Assembly (NCBI GenBank): GCA_026874595.1
Contig: CM049311.1
Coordinates: 68,427,453 to 68,491,452 of the forward strand
DNA length: 64,000 nucleotides
Direction: 5' to 3'
DNA from: Sipunculus nudus
Lineage: Eukaryota; Annelida; Sipuncula; Golfingiida; Sipunculidae
Position numbers and translations under genes: made by a program. The notes beneath the pieces were generated by a model. That model searched no databases and was not told the origin of the DNA. It was given only the letters and a program-made list of their open reading frames with translations. This document shows positions 25,617 through 39,780 of the stretch, one piece after another (the first letter of the stretch is position 1; each line of letters begins with the position of its first letter).

Positions 25617-28600
25617 CAAGTCGCTCGCCTCAAAATAAATTTTAAAGATAACCTAATGTACTCGAAAGAGGAGAAACAGATTCGTCCATGAATAAGAAAG
25701 TAATGCCGTGGAATTAACCTGATTTACCATGATTACTCCTATTCCTACAGGAAAGAAGCGCAGTGCATTGGAAAACAATTCTGGAGGTACCACAATTCTT
25801 TATATATCTACTGATATTCCTTAATTTTGAATATTCCATATGATCGAGAAATGCATATAATTTCATTGATAGAATAAAGGACTCTTAAAAAACACACAGC
25901 ACTTAAATTATTAGTTAATGAATATACTGGTGATAAAATTCTATATATGAACAGTTATATAAGCACCAGACATTTAAGTGTTTATATAAGTATGCATATG
26001 AAAATATATGTATGTAACAACATAATTGTCAATGTATAAAATCAATCAGTTCATGAATAGCATAAATTTTCCAGTGAATTTACTAGTCATATTTAAAATA
26101 GTTTATTCAATAACTTTAGTGGATATTCGAGTAATATATCACTTAATTTGTGTATCAGCACACTTTCCATGAAATTGTCATGTTGACACAAATTGCGACT
26201 TTTCTTCAAACTGTAAACTGAATTTTAATACAATGATTTGAAATTATTTGGAATCAATAGTTTTCCCAACACTCTTAACTGAATTAGAATTCAAGTTTCA
26301 TACAGGGGTCATATTAATGTTGATTAATAAGAGCAGAGTGTGACACCATCACCTTAACAGACTGACCAAGGTGGTTCATCTAGATTTAATAAAAACACTG
26401 AAACACTCTGTAATTGGGTTAACCAAATGAGACATAGTACAATATTTGTCAACCAGGGGGATCAGACAAACTAACAATACTTAGGTGTTATCTAATGTAC
26501 AGAAATTTAATTTTACAATATATATATACGAATATACAAATCGATACAGATGCGGCGTCCGTGTCTTGATAATGGCACAAATGTATCTGTATATCAAACA
26601 TGTATATGCGAATTATATCATGCATGTCCCTTAAGCAGCCCAATATTTCAGAAAGCCTTACTATATATTTAAATTAGCACAATTAATGGCAACGAGTACT
26701 GCTGCATTGGTATATATAAATAATTTATATACAAAACTACAATGTAAACACACATTTATTAACCGTCACCTTTTTGTACCAGAGTGTGCAAGTGGCAAAA
26801 TGCCCGCAATTTTCAATGGTCTGACATTTATTTCGGGCCGTGTATATACATTTTTATTTAATTTCAGCTCATTTTATTGCCACAAGAAAATAATCATTAT
26901 ATAAGAAACAGTTCATTTATATATAACTATACCTGTGACAAATGGGACTGACTACTAGGCTAAAAGTCCTCTCAGTATTAACATCAAATATAATAGGTTA
27001 TATGGTGCAGACAATGTGCAATAAGAAAACTAAAAGTACACGTTTCACAATATAGATAAAATAAAACAATAAACATATCATGATAAAAAATGAATTTAAA
27101 TATAATTCTTAAGTAGAAGAACATTATTCTTTTAGAGGACGTTTAAATGTTGATACTGCACAATGAGAATCATTTTTTTAATAATATTGTACAAAATTCC
27201 AACCCCTTTAAACTGTAAAGTTTTGCTGTAGACTAGTTTTAATCACTGGCACATAAAAAAATTTCATACTTCTTGTTCCGTTATGATGTAAATCTAAATT
27301 TCTGCAAATAATGCAGATATAATTATAGTTAAAATTTCATAATTAACTTTAAACATAAATAAACCAACACTATAATTGTTGATTTTTCCTAAAGTTAATA
27401 ACTTGAGGTATAAATTTGTACGTGATCATTTGTCTCTTGTTTACTTACCTGTACACAATAAATGAGGTGTCGCTGTTCTCGTCATTGGCGCAATTTTGGA
27501 GGAGGTCAACCCCCCCCCCCCTTCACTTTCGCAACCGGGGAGGGGCATGCCATTTTTATACCCCATATTTTTTTAAATTAATTAAATGTAAATTTTTCAT
27601 AAAATAGGCTTACATTTAAATCTGCAATAATATGAGTTATTAACAATAATGTTTCGCAGATACTCAAACGTCAATGGAACTGTTTTCTTTAATAACTTAA
27701 ATATCAAAGTGAGTGATAAAATGACATTATTCACACATTTTCATGCTTGCATTATATTGTGGAAATTAGCAATTAAATACATAAATTCAATAAATCCCGC
27801 AGTTTTTAAGGATTAAACTAGTATTAAGGAAGTCACGGTCCAATTTATGACCATCACAACTTATCCGATTTTCCTCAGCCGCAAACCTGGAACTTTTACA
27901 CGGTTTGATAAAAGGGCCATTTTTTTCGGAAAATCAACCTTGTGTCAATCACAAACATTCATTTTCATAATAAAGGGGCAATAGGTAACAATCAGATAAA
28001 TGCAGATTACGAAGAATTGCCGACAAAATTGAATACAAAGGTTACGCAGCCCGTCCTTTCTTTTTTGATGCCTGTGCGCCTAAATCTAAGACATCCGAAC
28101 CTTGGTTGATGGGTTTTTTTGTGAAATGTTTAGGACAGATTTGCCACGGAAGTTTCGGCTATATATTAAAGTTGGACATGATTAATTTTCGGGTAGAATA
28201 TTTTATTGCTTTAATACGTGATGTTATCTCAAAATGATTATTAATGGAATATAAAAAGTATACATTCGCAGAAAGGTTATACTGGGAGCAGTGAAAGACT
28301 TTTTTTTATCTTGAATTTGATCAAGACACTATTTTAATATTCGTTTTTGTACACAGACAAATATAAGATCATTGAGAAGTTTAACCATACCCGAAGCGAG
28401 GATACGTAATACCTGGGTATTTTTGGTCGGATATATGTCTGAATCAGCGTGTGCGCAAGATACCAGAAGGAAAGCTTCATGGATTTTAATTAAAGTATTA
28501 TCTTAAAGGTATTGACATTTGAGGCAAATGACCGCGCAATTAAAACTGGGACGGGTATTTTAATGATTTTGGTAGCATTGTTTACCTCATACAATCATCA

Positions 28601-29590
28601 ATAAAGCGCACCCCGTGACGTGTCGTCACTGACCGAGCGTAATGACGTAACATGCCATGGGAAACTGTTTGCCAGTCAGGCTTCCGTTTGATGCTGTGTG
28701 TTGATTTAGTCTACATAACTGGGGAGGGGCATTTTCGTTGAGTTTTGTTGATGCATGGAACTTGAGGGGGGGGGGGGGGTCGAAAAAGTTTTAATTCTCT
28801 GTTGTTAGGACTTTTGTGTTATAATGTTGGATGAATGCACTTGTGATCAGTTCTCCTTCCTAACTTTATGCCAAGCTGCAAGAAGTACGAGAAGAATGGT
28901 ATATCATTAGTGCTTTTTGTTCCAGACAGGTATATATGAGCACAAATTAAACCGGTTCTCAGAGCTCTCTAGGGAAACATCTATAATGTTCCGAGAAGGG
29001 ATAACTCTTCATTGGCAGAGGTAAGAACGATATAACTTGTCCGAGTGTCTGAAAATTACCTATTCCTCAAATATAAATCAGGCATAATAGTTAGAGATGG
29101 CGGAACACCTCAATAATATAGGTGGACTTGTATCTAACTTGGAAACTTCCATTATAGTTGCAGCACTTTTATATGGGATCGAATGGGATTTTTTTCATCG
29201 AGGACATCATTGAAATCTTGTTCGTTGATTAAAATACCGACAAACAACATTTTTAAACTGGACTTAATTTGTGATCTACCACCTTTCTTCTCATAAATGA
29301 TTGATCAGACTCTTATAAACGAAATTTTTACATATATTTAATACTATTTCATGCTCTTCATTTTATATTAACGTTTACAAATATATTGCATGTGATAAGA
29401 ATATCATTAAAAATAACATTTAAACATGTGAAATTAAACTACTGCCAAATACTACGGATTTTACAACATATTACACATCTCTTCTTGACACAACATCAAC
29501 GTAAATATATCTTGATTATATAAATGTATAAATATAAAAATGCTGTTATAAAAAAAATATGAATAGATATGCAAGAAAATCTCGAGAATT
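24926..29590. other. Intergenic region between GST copy 2 and the 3' end of SLC7
   Basis: Contains the upstream region of GST copy 2 (GAG|GTGAGC near 25003, minus strand, is a possible untranslated-exon donor), a TA microsatellite, C-run at about 27509-27521 and G-run at about 28767-28779. It must also hold the SLC7 3' untranslated region just below 29591. No further gene recognised. Confidence 0.4.
25554..25613. repeat. (TA)n microsatellite
   Basis: Sixty bases of TA upstream of GST copy 2. It is bordered on the left by CTCTCTCTGT. Confidence 0.9.
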
Positions 29591-30325
29591 TCATTTTGTA
29601 TGCGGCATCTGCTTCATTTGTGTATTTCTGTTTGTGGCATGTTTTTCGACAGGTTTATTACAACTCCTTTTCTCTGGAACCAGCAACCATAACCGCTGAA
29701 GGAACATTGTTACTGCATCTGTGTATATGAAAATGGGAGAAACAATGCATTTCCGAATTATCCAACAGAAACATTCAAAATTAAATGAGCTATCTACAAA
29801 TCAATAAAGACGAAATATGAAATCTAGTTTTTTTTTTAAGTTTTAGATGACATTGCAAGGGAAGGCAATATAGCAACTTCTTCGTTTACTATTGAAATTG
29901 TAAAATTTTCATACTTCTTATGCCTATTTTTTCTCCTAGATCCTCAAGATATCTTGATATGTATTAATAATTCATATTTAAACAAATACCCCTCCAAACC
30001 AGTACACCTAAGTAAATGAAAGAGTTGAACACGTGTTTGAAGACAAAAACATAGAAAGAAGCTAACAAGCTAACAACATAACAGATAGGACTTACCCATA
30101 GGTATTCTTATAAATTGGGAACGGCTTAGCAGATAATGGTTGAGCAGATACACCGGATATGACGACAAATAAACGGCCAAGCCGAGGCCATAAACCAGAG
30201 GGGACCGAGCAAAAGCCAGCACCATCATGGCGACCAAGAGTAGAAACACTATCACCGGTATCACTAAGGGAACCTGTGATAGTCGAAAAAGGGAGGTTAA
30301 GATGGAGAATACGTAAATAGGAGGC

Positions 30326-30380
<55 letters not shown>

Positions 30381-33300
30381 GGTGGGGGGGGGGGGGGGGG
30401 GAGAGAGAGAAAGAGGCGTCCATCCATTTAAATTACATCAGAGAATTAGGGAAAAAGTATGAGAAGTTTACCGTAAATACTCCATTGAACAATATTCAAT
30501 AAATACTCTAATTAACAATTTTACACATCATGGGCACATATCTACAGGTATTTTTGTAGGTATATGTCTGTTTTTTTATATATGCCTGTTTGTATTTTGC
30601 TTTAAGGTATCGTTTTGGTGTATTAAACCAATAAAAAGTTTACCGTAAATATTCCAAAGCAGTCTGGTTATATTTTCACATAAATGTTCCATATTAAATC
30701 CTTTAACATGTATATAACAATCACTCGAGTTAATGAGTTTGTTTGAATAGATATAACTAGAGTTTTTTTTAATTCAAAATATATGCAGCTATATGCCATT
30801 CAAAATACAATACGCGGATATTAACTGCACCTTGAATTGTCGGTGCATTTCAGGTCTCTTCCATCGAAAGTAGAACCAACAAGAAATGGTTAGAATACTC
30901 GTCAATTGTGATATGAATGATGAAAATGATATGATGTCGTAGACGTTTGGCGCAGGAAGATAGAAGGATCCAATAGTGACCTGAAAAAAATAAAACAACG
31001 AAAGTGAAACTCATCCATGAAGCAAATACTATATTCCTTTGTTAATCAAACGACAATTATAGTTTTTTTTATTGCAAACCCATTATTTCTCTAGCGCATA
31101 TAATTTACATTTACATGAAAATTCAAATACAAAATACCATAAATGAAAATCTATCTAACATAATATATTATGCTTTTATTATATGCATCAGACCTGCTTA
31201 TTCCATGGCATTTTACAGCACTTAAACCAAATATTTAATACTGTTGGAACAAATCTTCGTGTACAAGAGACTTCAACGACATATGCATGTGTATACAAAT
31301 AACGCATGTGCCTGTTAACTTGCCTTAGACTATACCCTCAACTGACTACACGGAATAGACACTACAATGGGCTTCAAATAATACAAAGCATCTTTCGTAT
31401 AATTTCATGGTATAGAATGCTTCTTTATACAATATTCATTGCTATGATATTTTCCAAGCAATGAAGCTGACGGACCTAAGTTGTTTATCGGAAAAAACTT
31501 CTCACTTAAAAATTCGTACACCCAGAATATGCATCACGTCTCCTTCCAAAATTAATTTTTATGGGATTTATGGAAAAGAATAATTTTTCTTTCTTTATTG
31601 ATTTTTTGGAGGAGGGTGTTCCTGGAGAATTCTAACAGAATTTATCTTGATATCATATAAGTGAAACACATGACAAAAGTTCCTGCAAAACCCTTAGGAT
31701 TAAAATATTACAAAAAATATGCATCAGATAGAGTTGTGGATTTTCCACGGGTGCAGCTAGTATTTATATATTATACCGTTAATAAATATAATAAAGCTAT
31801 CATTGAAAATAATGCATTTGCTGGCAACGTCAGCCTGTTGACATAAGAAAAAAGTATTTATTGCGCAGAACTAACGATGTTACTCCGCATGCGTATCATG
31901 CTAAAATTTTAAAATGGCTGGTCAACCTGCTGAACGCGACTTCCATACAGGCATCAGCAAACTATGAAGTTGCTGATGGTTGGTTAAGCTGCTGTCAGGA
32001 CAGCCTTGGTGTCACCGAGTTACTTTTTATATTAATGTCGAAGTTAGTCGAGGGATCTATGTAGCCTTAAGCTCTGAACACACTCCCCTGACTTGTAACA
32101 GTGTGGCCACTCGTTAAATTCATCATGTCAGTCAGAGGTGCAGTTATGCGCTCTGGGAGTGCTCTTTGCTTATTCTTGTGGCGACAAACAGGTAAAATAG
32201 ACAACAGCTTTAATTATTTACTTTCACTCTTCTGTCATGTATCAAACTAGCCTTGATTCAGCATCTAGTCAATTACATGTTTGGCTACATTGCTGACTGA
32301 TACTTGCCAATAATATGATCGCCGGAATGGGACTGTTGCTGTCAGCATGCAACATGCTGAACACCCGTGGTAGCGACCCCTCGCGGCTGATACTGAAGAT
32401 AACCCTGGAATTAACGATATGTACTTCAAACAGAGCTGAATAAACAAAAAACTGAATTATAAAGAATGGTAAATCAATTGAATACTTCAAAACATAAATA
32501 TTGTGCACGCGTAAAAGATGCTACTTTCACAGAAGAGGATATAATACAATTTAAACGATAAAACGCATAAATTAACCAATATCACTCTCATTTGGAAATA
32601 CAAGAAGAGAGAGAGATTTTCTGACCTTGAACCATTCATCAGGTATGTGTTAACGAAACCAATTGTCGAAATTGAAACGAATACAGATATAATCCATGAT
32701 GCAGTCCCTAGACTTCGTTCTCCGAATGTCTACAAAAAAATATCATTAAAAGATTATCTCGGACGCAAGGTTTGCTTCTAGCATTTCACCGACAAGCTCC
32801 ATTTTTACAGACTTGTTTTTCGTGAATTATCCAAACCAATCGCACAAAACGATTACTTATTTTGAAAAAGACCGATAACAAACATTGAAAGCGTAGTTTA
32901 TTCTGATGGATATAACAAGGAAGGCCCTCATGATCGATATCACCCTAATTACTAATGAACATTGTGTTTCAGACTATGGTGTTCTTTAATTGAATAAAAA
33001 TTTCAAATATATTAATTTACCAATGCTACGGCAGGGGACGCCACCAGCTCGTCGACATTCATGACTGTGAAGTAAGCAACATTGGCCATGACGTAAACGG
33101 ATGTAATCAACAGCAGAGACGACAAACAAACCAGCGGCAGTGTCCTGTCCATAAAACATTCACACTAACGGCCGTTATTTATCTTAAATTGATAAAACTA
33201 GATAATATTGTTATGGTGTTGGTCTAGTTATGTACATAAATGATAATGAAATGCTGCCTTTAATTTAACTTATTTTCAAAACTGAGGAATCAACATTAAC

Positions 33301-36300
33301 AATAATCTCGCATCCTTCACAACATATTTATTTAATTGCAGTCCTTAACTGAAAAAAAAAATCCCCATGAAAAACTCAGGGGCGTTCTGAATTACGCGTT
33401 CACGAAGTGAAGGTGTCCTAGCATGTAGGTCCAGATATCGTATACCAAACCCAGTGTATTCTCAAATAATACATTTGGATATAATAAAAAAAAGTATTGC
33501 ATAAACAGAATACTGATTCATTTTCCACAAGTAATATGGCTCCCATGAGGCAATGTGTTAAAAATTGTCAGCGCATCTGTTTGCACTTTCATCTCTGCGG
33601 TGACTTCAGCATCAAGTGGCCCATGGACCATGTTGCTCAGCTGAATTTGACTGAGTGCTTATTTCTTTTATTAATGTTATATATGGTCTGTGAGAAAAGC
33701 CAATAACACGTTACTTTGCTTTATAACGGACGGATAATAAAAGATTTAAGATTCAAAGGAGACTTGCTAAAGACCCCACCCCCTGGATTTTACAATATAA
33801 GGTTCCAAGGAAAATAGATACAATGAGTACCCTGTCTGCCTGGATGCTCAAAATCATGTTTCTGGTCACTTTCATCTCTGCGGTGACTTCAGCATCAAAT
33901 GGCCATGGGCCATGTTGCTCAGCTGAATTTGACCGGGTGCTCATTTCTTTTATTAATGTTTTATATCGTCTGTGGGAAAAGCCAATAACACATGTTACTA
34001 TGCTGTATAAAGGACGGATAATAAAACATTTAAGATTCAAAGAAGACTTGCTGAGGACTCCCCCCCCCCCTGGATTTTACAATAAAGGGTTCCAAGGAAA
34101 ATAGATATAATGAGTACCCTGTCTGCCTGGGTGCTCAAAATCATGTTTCTGGTCCATAGCCCACAGAATTTAGGTCACAATGACCTAATTTCAGGTTTAA
34201 AGGAGATTTGCAAAGGGCCTCCCTGAATGCAATGTTAGAACTGACTGCTTAAAAGCATGCTTCTGGCCAGTAGCTTGTAGAATGTTGGTCACCATTAGCT
34301 AATTTTAAATTTTAATGGAGATGTGCCAAGGACCTAGGCCTTATGCAAACAATTTGTACCAATCTGGCCGTAAATGTACTTAAATTATGTTTTTGGTCCG
34401 TAACGTAAAGGTTTTCAGTGGGATAAGGCCCTAGATGTTATGTTAGAAGAATTTAGGGCTTTAGGACACAATTTGTGCCCTATCTGACTGTACTTGACAT
34501 GTATTATAAGAGTTAAGTTACCTGATTTCAGGATTCAAAGAAGAATTGCCATTGACGTCCCTTGACTTTACAATAGGAGATTCCAAGGAAAATAACAATT
34601 TGTATCGTGTCTCTCTTGGTGCTCATATTTATATTTTTGGCTCATAGCTCACAGAATACAGCCTATTTGGTCACAATGACCTAATTTCAGGTTTCCAAAG
34701 AACCTCTCTGGATGTTGCATTAGAAGATTCTAGGCCTAATGCATACTATTTGTGCCAAATTGACATTCATGGTTCTCATGCGACATCCTTTTTCCTTTAT
34801 ATAGGATATAGGTCACAGTGACCTACTTTGAGGTTACAAAGGACGTGGCACAAAATGTATCCATTACGTCTTGAATCCTGAGATTTGCCTAGGACCTCCC
34901 TGGATGTACAGTTTGAAGATTCTAGGTCTAACGGTTACGATTTGTGCCCTGTTAACGACAGCCTGACAATAGTTATCACTATAGCTTAGATGACTAACAG
35001 TCAGCTGAGCTAAAAATTGGTTAGTTAAAGCATAGCTTACCTTGTCGGCTTCTTCACTTCTTCTTGCACATTAAACAAGCTTTCCCTTAAATGAGAAAAG
35101 TACGATTCACGGACATTATATACACAAGTAAATCAATAACAGCTTGATTCAGTTACTTAACAGAAAAAAGATTATGTTATGAATCACGTGTGCACTTAAC
35201 ACATAATAAATTATGCGAATGCAATCATTGACTTTTCATTATTAAGAGTGCATAAGTCTGATACAAATACCATTATTACTTTCATCCCACGAATTGGCGA
35301 ATATACTCACTGTATGAAAAGACCATGCTGATTGCGTCCCTTATTTTTATAACACAATTTTGCATTATATTACAAAAATTGCATTCTTGGCAAACACTCT
35401 ATGTAAGCAAATATTCCAGATGATTAGTTTTCAAAAACATTTTTACGAAAAGAAACAGTTAACCAGGGTCTCCTCAAATAATCATGTCATTTTTTTCAGG
35501 ATTGTTTAAATGACCCACAGGTTTATTGTCCTGCCGTTTTCAAGCACGTGACTTATGAAGTGTTGCGTAATACTCACCATCCACTGAAAGAGAAGAAACC
35601 AAACAGTACCGCAACAGCTATTGAGCCCGGGTCTGATCTTGTGTTCCGGAAAGCAACACTAGGATGGAAGTTCTGAATGCGACCTGAGATATAAGTAGAT
35701 ATACAGTTTGATGTGCATGTACTGCAGACATAATTCCTTTTCTTTTATACAAGTGTGACGCAAAATCTTTCACACTGTATTCTTTTGAAAATGTTAGAGT
35801 TACATATTATATTATTTTAAGTACATCGTACGAAAAAACTGCAATTTGTTTAAATGTACGGTCTCAATACCAAACGTGCAGTATGATCTAGTGTGGTATT
35901 ATATTAATATTAAAATCATAATAAAAATGTCCACGCCTAAAATGTTAGCATATTATTGTACAAGTATAGGTTAGTTAGTTAATTGTTCCAGTATTATCTT
36001 GGCTTCTGAATATTCGTATATCGTAGTGATGGTTTTGCGTCTAAAGTAAAGATGAGCCAGCAAACTAAACTTACCTTGTGCAAGCATAATAATACCAGTA
36101 ACAGATATAATCACGAGAGCCAGGATCTTCACCATGGAGAAGATCGTCTGTATCCGCGAAGCAAGGTAGATATTTCTGCAGTTAAGATAAGCCAGCGTCA
36201 CTGAAATGATAAAGAGTGATCTATGAAATTATAACTTTTGTAACAAGAATTGCTGATTCTGATTTCCCGTATTTCATCTTCTTAAACTTGCCTTTCATGG

Positions 36301-37038
36301 CAATATTACAGCTATTTGGGACTGGGATGATTTGGTTTAATAAGAAACATTCTATTCACATCGCTTATTTGTTAAATGCCATATCTAGAGCATGTGTCTT
36401 CCCTTGAGAAATGCTTTTACCAGTGTTGAAACAAATGCGTGTGTGTGAACCAAATATTTATAACATTTGATAATTATTTGCTCTTTAGTAGAGGGTTTGT
36501 TATTACACGAGTGCGCGTAGATATAGTAGAACATTTCGTAAATCCATTAGTACTTACGGGCCACAACAGGTACCGTTAACTGTTGAATGAGAAACGGAAC
36601 AACGCATTGTGGGAAGACCAGCCTGAACAGGTACTGTGCTGTCACTCTGCCCATGACGACCAACATGGCCGGGCCGGAAATGACGTAAGGTCCCCACACC
36701 ACAGAAAACGCTATAAGTGGTCCGTAGGATTCAAGAATGAACGCGTAAGCACCTCCGGCTTTTGGCATCATTGCGCCCAACTCAATATACACCAGGCCCC
36801 TGAACATGTTGATAAGGCCACAAAACAGCCATATGAGAAGGGTGGCTCCGACCGAACCCACAGTCCTAGCTATGCCTGTCGGACTTAAAAATATCCCTGT
36901 TCCTATAACGGCGTTGACCACAACGCCAGTTGCTCGCAGGAAACCCATGTGTCTGTCCATGTACACGTAGCTCTCATCAACCGCATCATTCCCATCAGAT
37001 GGAATCGCATCTTTCTCACTTTTCCGTGATTTCGCCAT
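29591..37038 (-). CDS. SLC7-family amino-acid transporter light chain (LAT / b(0,+)AT-like)
   Basis: A 12-transmembrane APC-fold amino-acid exchanger of the plasma membrane, expected to pair with an SLC3 heavy chain. Ten coding exons join in frame: 37038-36558, 36200-36075, 35683-35578, 35085-35041, 33144-33021, 32729-32626, 32404-32308, 30980-30831, 30273-30096, 29718-29591. Total 1539 bases, 512 residues, ending CCG CAT ACA AAA TGA. Landmarks: TM1 substrate loop VIGTGIF (residues 44-50; IGSGIF is common in relatives), ELGAMMPKAGGAYAF after TM2, Cys145 in FPQC where light chains form the disulphide to the heavy chain, GFFSFSGWESLFNVQEEVKK in TM6, and a C-terminal DAVTMFLQRLWLLVPEK typical of LATs. 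The annotated ATG is the first in frame; a GTG immediately precedes it. A pyrimidine-rich AG acceptor about 20 bases upstream of the ATG implies a separate 5' untranslated exon not located here. The intron after the 32404-32308 exon appears to use a GC donor. The aromatic at the usual gate is Phe, as in LAT1, so substrate range is not predicted. Confidence 0.93.
30328..30416. repeat. (AG)n plus G-run
   Basis: About 50 bases of AG, then a run of about 20 G, then AG again, in the SLC7 intron just upstream of the exon at 30273. On the coding strand this is a CT-rich tract about 55 bases before the acceptor. Confidence 0.9.
33587..35016 (+). repeat. Family R copy inside an SLC7 intron, with a 283-base tandem duplication
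   Basis: TTTCATCTCTGCGGTGACTT occurs at 33587 and 33870 (283-base tandem pair, including AAGCCAATAACAC and a CCCC(N)CCTGGATTTTACAAT segment). The rest repeats CACAATGACCTAATTTCAGG and ends with the hairpin AGCTTAGATGACTAACAGTC (34983-35011) plus AAAAA. It lies in the intron between the SLC7 coding exons at 33144 and 35041, ending only 25 bases before the latter's donor side. Confidence 0.75.
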
Positions 37039-38382
37039 CACTTCTGTCTCTGGTCTGAAAAAAAAATGAAATTTACTACTACTGCCGTTACTACTACTAC
37101 AAAAACTACAACTTCAACTACTTCTACTTGTTATGATTTTTTATTTCCATTATCATCACTATTATTTTTATTGCTATTGTTATTATAAGTTTGTATTACT
37201 ATTATTATAAACAGTAGTTGAGGACTCTTAGTATTGATAGTAGAAGTGGTAGTAGTAACAGTTGCTGTACAATTAGTATAATTATAAAAAGATTTATAAT
37301 TTTGAGCACTGCTATCATGATCGAGATTAATAATATTAATTTTATTATCATAATCATTTTAGACACTTTATTTCTCTTACTTAGATTGTACCATTACTTA
37401 TAGTCTGTAAGCCTGTTAGTTCTCTAGCCTGTAATGTTTGAGGAAACCGGAGTGTTCACAGAAAACAACCCACTTCAGACGGGCCAATACATGCAACCAA
37501 CTATCATAATCATTGTAAAGTTAATATTTTATTCATTTATTTATTTAGTAAGACCCTGAATATTCTCCATTCGTTATCAGGTATCGCGTGTAGCAGCTCG
37601 TGGCCAGACTTGACATCTCTGTATATTAGGATAACAATGCGAACATCTGTTATCAAAGCCGGGTCACATGTAAACTGCTGGTTGGGGCTGGCATGCGCCC
37701 TCGAACGTGAGGCTTACGACACCGATGATTCTTAACACTAAGCTTATTGTCCTTAACATTACATACTCAATGCATAGATCACGTAATCTCAGTTTAAGTG
37801 AACTGTTTATTACTCATTTTTGTATAGAATGAACTAGACATCTATGGTTGTCATACTGACCAATGCGTTGAAAATCGCAACTGAAGATTTAGGATCTAAT
37901 CAAAGTAAAAAAAAAACAAAAAAAAACCAAAATCTTTGTTATATACTGTAAATTCAAGACTACAGTTTAAACTTTTTTCTATTATGGACTTTGAAGTGAA
38001 GGATTTATTATCATATATAAGCTTGAAACATGTACATGCTTCTTTAGTCAATTAGCTTTTTTACAATTCATTCTTATATTCTCATTAAGTTTCATAAGAA
38101 TAATTGATAATATTTTCCATTTTTTGGTGAATTTTACAATATCCGTCCTTTTCAAGTATTAAAAGCAAGTCAAATATTAAATTTTGTATGCTTTATTCAA
38201 ATAACCTTCTTATATTTATGAATTAATATCTGTTTCAGTTAGTTGGTAAGTAAGCTTCAGGTATAATATATGTGAATATATTAAACCCAATATATAAAAC
38301 CCCTTAAATAGAATGTCCTATTTGTGTCGAAGTTTCTTGTTTGAAGCACGAATTACGTATCGACGTTTATACTCTCTCTCCC

Positions 38383-38393
38383 TCTCTCTCTAT

Positions 38394-38437
<44 letters not shown>

Positions 38438-38466
38438 TATATACACATGTATAATAAACATAAACA

Positions 38467-38516
<50 letters not shown>
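38383..38516. repeat. (CT)n(TA)n microsatellite
   Basis: CT run followed by two long TA runs, about 1.4 kb upstream of the SLC7 start codon. Confidence 0.9.
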
Positions 38517-38518
<2 letters not shown>

Positions 38519-39780
38519 TCTGGCACTCCTTAATAGGCGAGAATTTCAGGACCCGAAGTTAGTTGTTCGCATCCCATAACAAATAATTCGTTCACTGCAC
38601 AACTGAGATATATTGAGAACTTTCACTGGACGAGTATTGTTTACGCGTTATCACGATTGAACTATACAATTGAACAATTTATGGAGCGAGTTATAAATGC
38701 TGATGGAAAAATAAAGGAAAAATTAAACTGCATAATTCTTATAAAAACAGTATATCAGTCCTGATGGTCCCCCATACCTTTTTGATGATATTTGTGCACA
38801 GCTCTCAGATAACCTGCATCCTTCGTCAAGCCCGGATTAGAAATGATCAAGTACACCCGGACTAGCTTTTCTGATCACCGCTGTATCGATCAGGAGCTTT
38901 ATTGAGATCCAAGAGCCGCGCATGTACCTGATAACTGTGACACCTGCACCGACGGTGATGTTAGGTACCTCTTGGGTAATTGGTTGGGTATGATTCAGGT
39001 TATACAAACCTTTCCGCACGTGTTTTTGTTAGCGCATGTAGAACAGCGTGAGGATGCTGCTGTAAGGCTGCAATTCGGGAATTATGGTCTATCTTAGCAT
39101 GTAGAGGAACACGGCTTGTTTATTTTATATTTCATCTACTTTGCATAATAGTAATATAATGCAAATTATTTATTGAAATCCAGTTCTAGAATTTCTGGAA
39201 ATACTGCTTTTGTACTGTAACTTGCACCACGGGATCCGACCCAAATCCCCCCCCCCCCCAGATCATGCCCCTCACTCGATCACCAGTTTAAAATTATACC
39301 TGTCAAGTATGTTAAAAGAATTTGACTGCGTAAATTAAAAAAAAAATACATTATGCAAGATACTCTGTTTTAAATATTTTCATTATTTAATTAGTTAATT
39401 TGAATTTTAAAATGATTGAATTGATTTAACTTTTTTTATTTTTCATAATTTTATAGGTTACTTTAATTTTAAAAATTGAAATTAATTTAAACAGTTAGAT
39501 CAAACTTTCCTTGTGGACTCATCCCAAAGCAAATTATATACCTATAACTATTAAAGTAGCCATGGAACTACTCTGCTTCATCCACCTATCATAGTGTTAT
39601 CTTATAAGCACTAGCGATCAAGACTATTATTTTTTTAAATTTAGTCTTTTTTTCTTTTTACGTATATTTATACATACGGGTTATACACATATTAATTGCC
39701 TAGAGAGCCTCAGGGTCTGCGCCAGCTGCCGTAGCGATTCGTTCTTATTGGGGATCCGTACCGGTGTAAAGACTTCAGTT

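Noticed and set aside
30070-30427. Two long minus-strand ORFs with serine/proline/leucine runs
   Set aside because: They are read-through of the genuine SLC7 exon 30273-30096 into the upstream AG/G microsatellite; only the exon part is real.
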